From positions 1 through 45,335 of the IMG/VR virus record IMGVR_UViG_3300006325_000007: DNA of 45,335 nt, one strand, 5' to 3'. The DNA comes from a virus. Below the pieces are notes generated by a model. That model was not told where the DNA came from. It saw only the letters and a list, made by a program, of their open reading frames with translations, and did no database searches. Each line of letters opens with the position of its first letter. Within the stretch, counting starts at the first letter, position 1. The position numbers and the translations under genes were made by a program. Of the stretch, positions 41,937 through 45,335 are shown piece by piece.

Positions 41937-43532
41937 ATGAGTATAAAAAGTCTAGACGGTGTTCTTACTAAGAAGGCTCACACACGTGAGTCGTTTAATG
42001 AACAACAAATAAAAGATATTAAAAACTGTATGGATGAAGAAACTGGGTTTCTTTATTTTTCAGAATACTTCTATAACATTCAACATCCTGTTGAAGGTAA
42101 ATTATTATTTAAACCATACGACTATCAAATAAAACTCATGCAGGCATATCATGAGCATAGGTTTAATGTTAATATGCTACCACGTCAAAGTGGTAAAACA
42201 ACTTGTGCTTCTGCATACCTTTTATGGTTTGCTATGTTTCATCCTGATCAAACAATATTAATTGCCGCACATAAATTTGCTGGCGCTCAAGAAATTATGC
42301 AACGTGTTCGATATGGATATGAATTATGTCCTGATCATATACGTGCAGGTGTAACAAACTATAATAAAGGTTCAATGGAATTTGAAAACGGTAGTAGATT
42401 AGTAAGTGCTACGACGACAGGAAATACAGGACGTGGTATGTCTATATCTTTATTATACTGTGATGAGTTTGCATTTGTTAATCCTAGTATTGCAGACGAG
42501 TTTTGGACTTCAATGTCACCTACATTAGCAACAGGTGGTCGTGCAATTATTACTTCAACACCTAATTCAGATGAAGATACATTTGCAATTATATGGAAAG
42601 AATCACAAAACAAATTTGATGAAAATGGACTTGAACAAGCAGTAGGTATTAATGGCTTTCATGGCTTTACAGCTAATTGGGACGAACATCCTGATAGAGA
42701 TGAACAATGGGCTAAAGACGAAGTTGGTCGTATTGGTGAAGAAAGATTTAGACGTGAGTACGGTTGCGAATTTTTAGTTTATGATGAAACATTAATTAAT
42801 GCAATTAAATTATCTACATTAGAAGGAATGAATCCTGTACTTAATATGGGTCAAACCCGTTGGTACGGTAAACCAACTGGAGATAAAACGTATGTAGTTT
42901 CTTTAGATCCTGCTATGGGTACTGGTGGCGATTTCGCGGCTATTCAAGTAATTGAATTACCTACATATAATCAAATTGCAGAATGGCGACATAATACAAC
43001 ACCTATACCTACACAAATTAGAATTATGAAAGATATTTGTAATTATATTAAAGAAACGTGTAATACTGATGGGCAAAATATTTACTGGAGTGTAGAAAAC
43101 AACGCTATTGGTGAAGCCGCACTTATTGTTATTAATGACTTTGGTGAAGAGAATATACCAGGAATGTTTGTTAATGAACCTATTAAAAAAGGACATATAC
43201 GTAAATTCCGCAAAGGATTTAATACTACTCATATTAGTAAAGTAAGTGCTTGTGCTAAACTAAAAACTATGATAGAAAACGATCGTATGAAGGTAAACAG
43301 CAAATTACTAATTACTGAGCTTAAAGGCTTTGTTGCGGCTGGTTCTAGTTATAAGGCAAAACCTGGTGAAACTGACGATTTAGTTATGTCCGCTTTATTA
43401 AGTATGCGTATGATTAGCGTGATGAAAATGTGGGATCCAAGAGTATACGATACATTTAATCAAGCTGATGAGGATCCTGATGAAGATTTTGTACCGCCTA
43501 TGCCAATCATGGTTAGTACTCAATACAGATAA
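41937..43532 (+). CDS. 17: Terminase large subunit gp17
   Basis: The 531-residue protein has the ATPase P-loop at 83-89 (R-Q-S-G-K-T-T) and Walker B L-L-Y-C-D-E (172-177, D176 and E177). S-T-P-N (207-210) is the coupling motif. The RNase H-like nuclease residues are D324 (S-L-D-P), E387 (S-V-E-N-N) and D480/D481. All three nuclease positions are intact. gp17 cuts and pumps DNA into proheads. It starts 7 bases after a late box with no Shine-Dalgarno and is isolated by a terminator upstream. Its stop overlaps the next promoter. Confidence 0.95.
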   Translation: MSIKSLDGVLTKKAHTRESFNEQQIKDIKNCMDEETGFLYFSEYFYNIQHPVEGKLLFKPYDYQIKLMQAYHEHRFNVNMLPRQSGKTTCASAYLLWFAMFHPDQTILIAAHKFAGAQEIMQRVRYGYELCPDHIRAGVTNYNKGSMEFENGSRLVSATTTGNTGRGMSISLLYCDEFAFVNPSIADEFWTSMSPTLATGGRAIITSTPNSDEDTFAIIWKESQNKFDENGLEQAVGINGFHGFTANWDEHPDRDEQWAKDEVGRIGEERFRREYGCEFLVYDETLINAIKLSTLEGMNPVLNMGQTRWYGKPTGDKTYVVSLDPAMGTGGDFAAIQVIELPTYNQIAEWRHNTTPIPTQIRIMKDICNYIKETCNTDGQNIYWSVENNAIGEAALIVINDFGEENIPGMFVNEPIKKGHIRKFRKGFNTTHISKVSACAKLKTMIENDRMKVNSKLLITELKGFVAAGSSYKAKPGETDDLVMSALLSMRMISVMKMWDPRVYDTFNQADEDPDEDFVPPMPIMVSTQYR

Positions 43533-43535
43533 ATA
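43528..43535 (+). promoter_or_regulatory. Late promoter GATAAATA, 5 bases before ATG 43541
   Basis: The box overlaps the gp17 stop codon and is followed by ATAAC and ATG. No Shine-Dalgarno is present. Confidence 0.75.
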
Positions 43536-43540
43536 ATAAC

Positions 43541-45335
43541 ATGAGCACAATGGATAAAATATCAGAGAATTTGTTTGCTAAAATTAGGGGTCGATTCCCC
43601 TCAATTACATTGGGTGATGCTACTGGCGTAGTAACAGATGACCCCAAATTAGCTAGATATTTTGATTTTGATTTCAAAGATGGTGAAGAAATATTAGGAA
43701 AAGTAAGTATAACACTTAATGAAGAAGCTGGCGTAGTAATAACGTATAATAACGATTTTATAACTAACGAAGCAGATGATGTTAAAGATAACTGGTACAA
43801 TTTTTTAAGAGAAATAAGAGTGTTTGCTAAGAAAAATATGCTAAATTTTGATACACGTGATATTACAAAATCAAATCTCGATAAACGAGACTATGCCCAC
43901 TTAACTAAAACTAGCTCCGGAGACAACACAATGAGTGAATCTACAATGTACGGGACGAGTCGAACAAGCTATGAAGATGTCGATAAAGCTCGTTTAGTAC
44001 TGAAACACAATCAACCAGTTAATTTAGAAATACCTGGGTCAAGAACACAACACGTTCATAGCATTTATATTGAAAGCGACAACGGTGAAAGATATCGATA
44101 CCCATATAGACACTTAAATGGTGCAAGAGCATTAGCACGTCACGTCTCCGAAGGTGGTAATCTCTATGACGATTTTGGTAAACATATTGTTGGGTTAAGT
44201 GAAGAATTAGCAAAATTACGTCAGTTTAAAATTTATATGAATCGTTCAGCAGTAATGGCAGAAGGACTTAAAGGTTACCTTGATGTTGTTAACGAACGCT
44301 TAGAAACAGTCAAAAAAGAATGTTTAAAATTGCAACGTGAAAATTATTATAAAGACGCAATTGCAAACTATAAACAAGAAATACTAGAAGATGTTCCAGA
44401 AGACGTTAGTAACAGTTGGATTGATGAATTAACTATTAGATCATTTAATGAAGAATTAAAAAGTGTATTCCCATACATTTATAAACTTATTAATGATTCT
44501 AAAAAAGTTGAGGAGATTGGTCCAGAAAATATAAACAATATTCAAGTAAATGAGTGGGTACCAGCAGTAATGTGGGGAATTACTACTCTAAGAAACTTGT
44601 CTTTGGCAAAGAAAGCATGGCAAGGAATAAAACTAATAGCTAAAGTTTCTGCTAAAAATCCAGTCAAAGCTACAGTGGCAGGTACAGCGGCGATGAACCC
44701 AGGAGCAACAATGGATATTGCAAAGGGAACAGTTGACGTTGCAAAAGGGGCAGGCGATCTAGTAGCAAAAGGCGGAGACCTTGCAAATAAGGCAGATGAT
44801 ACTTTAGACATGATTCAAAAAAATGTTGCTCAAGCAGGCAATACAATAGTTACAAATGCTAACGACTTAAAAGATATGGCGTCAGGTGCCCTTGATAATT
44901 TACCAACACTTGATAATATTGCCGACATTGCCAAACAATATGCGGTACCAGCCGCGGCTGTTATGGCTGTAATTTTTGGTGGATATAAGGTAATACAATG
45001 GATATTTGGTGAATCTAATGAATCAATAAAAACTCTTGAAGGATTTGATCCAGATAAGTTTGAGGGATCAATTGAGTGGGAAGTAGTTGGCGACGATGGT
45101 GAAGAATCTTGGGCTGACTTACGTTATACAGCTCATGTTGATCATGAAAGTGGAACAGTACAAGTTGATCCTAAGTCAGTTACAGGTGACATGAGAGATG
45201 AAGGATTTAATAAAGCTCGTTTAAGTTCTCATGATTTTGAGGACGGACTTAACTCATGGCCAATTAAAGACCAGGCGGCTGAGATACTGAAAGATATGCA
45301 AGATGATGCTGAAGAACAATGGTCTGAACGAGATA
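43541..45335 (+). CDS. Large conserved marine myovirus protein (3' end outside window)
   Basis: At least 598 residues are open to the right edge. The first 250 residues are well ordered: F-A-K-I-R-G-R-F-P, L-N-F-D-T-R-D-I-T-K-S-N-L, Y-I-E-S-D-N-G-E-R-Y-R-Y-P, and G-A-R-A-L-A-R-H-V-S-E-G-G. A charged helical stretch follows, then alanine/glycine-rich amphipathic repeats (A-K-G-x-x-D-V-A-K-G, about 385-420) and a hydrophobic segment near 466-487 that could span a membrane. Such a layout suits a virion protein with a membrane-active part, perhaps injected. The family is not named to me. The start follows a late box by 5 bases. Confidence 0.8.
   Translation, partial: MSTMDKISENLFAKIRGRFPSITLGDATGVVTDDPKLARYFDFDFKDGEEILGKVSITLNEEAGVVITYNNDFITNEADDVKDNWYNFLREIRVFAKKNMLNFDTRDITKSNLDKRDYAHLTKTSSGDNTMSESTMYGTSRTSYEDVDKARLVLKHNQPVNLEIPGSRTQHVHSIYIESDNGERYRYPYRHLNGARALARHVSEGGNLYDDFGKHIVGLSEELAKLRQFKIYMNRSAVMAEGLKGYLDVVNERLETVKKECLKLQRENYYKDAIANYKQEILEDVPEDVSNSWIDELTIRSFNEELKSVFPYIYKLINDSKKVEEIGPENINNIQVNEWVPAVMWGITTLRNLSLAKKAWQGIKLIAKVSAKNPVKATVAGTAAMNPGATMDIAKGTVDVAKGAGDLVAKGGDLANKADDTLDMIQKNVAQAGNTIVTNANDLKDMASGALDNLPTLDNIADIAKQYAVPAAAVMAVIFGGYKVIQWIFGESNESIKTLEGFDPDKFEGSIEWEVVGDDGEESWADLRYTAHVDHESGTVQVDPKSVTGDMRDEGFNKARLSSHDFEDGLNSWPIKDQAAEILKDMQDDAEEQWSERD

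Overview
This window looks like part of the genome of a marine T4-like myovirus of the cyanophage or pelagiphage type. The base composition is AT-rich and the genes are tightly packed with stop/start overlaps. Core T4 morphogenesis genes are recognisable: gp13, gp14 and gp15 (neck and tail completion), gp18 (sheath), gp19 (tube), a baseplate tube-type protein, gp4, gp16 and gp17 (terminase). The host cannot be read from this window. No photosynthesis genes, tRNAs, CRISPR arrays or transposons were seen.

Layout: (1) 1-3272, minus strand: end-truncated fibre/adhesin gene. (2) 3316-6914, plus: surface-glycan and small-molecule genes, namely a GT42-like glycosyltransferase, two 2OG-Fe(II) oxygenases, a QueD-like protein behind a consensus promoter and a structured leader, a JmjC/cupin-like protein and a DxD glycosyltransferase. 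(3) 6921-8542, plus: candidate lysis cassette with a membrane-anchored glucosaminidase, a small lipoprotein, two small proteins and a two-helix membrane protein. (4) 8577-9253: divergent zinc-ribbon and IscA/HesB genes. (5) 9257-24469: one 5070-codon repeat-rich fibre gene, a third of the window. (6) 31257 back to 24466, minus: gp14 and gp15 followed by a Nudix hydrolase, HldE, a methyltransferase-like protein, HldD, a cupin and a third 2OG oxygenase, nearly all overlapping. (7) 31315-45335, mostly plus: gp13, dNMP kinase, antisense HNH, gp18, gp19, tail-tube-like protein, gp4, gp16, virion-associated unknowns, gp17 and an end-truncated large protein.

Regulation can be read directly. Three plus-strand promoters have TTGACA, exactly 17 bases, then TATAAT or TATAGT (5138, 6921, 32082); these would suit host RNA polymerase. 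Structural genes instead carry a T4-type late box, (T/G/A)ATAAATA. Late genes fall into two classes: those with a leader and Shine-Dalgarno sequence (IscA, gp13, gp18, gp19, 39930), and those where the box ends only 5-8 bases before ATG with no Shine-Dalgarno (minus-strand zinc-ribbon gene, HNH, gp14; plus-strand 37171, gp16, gp17, 43541). The second class should give leaderless messages.

The strongest candidates for something new are: a roughly 58-base leader in front of the QueD-like gene that can fold as an H-type pseudoknot resembling a preQ1-I aptamer next to its Shine-Dalgarno; the systematic leaderless late architecture; and an ADP-heptose/glycan module wired into the neck-gene operon and converging on the giant fibre gene.
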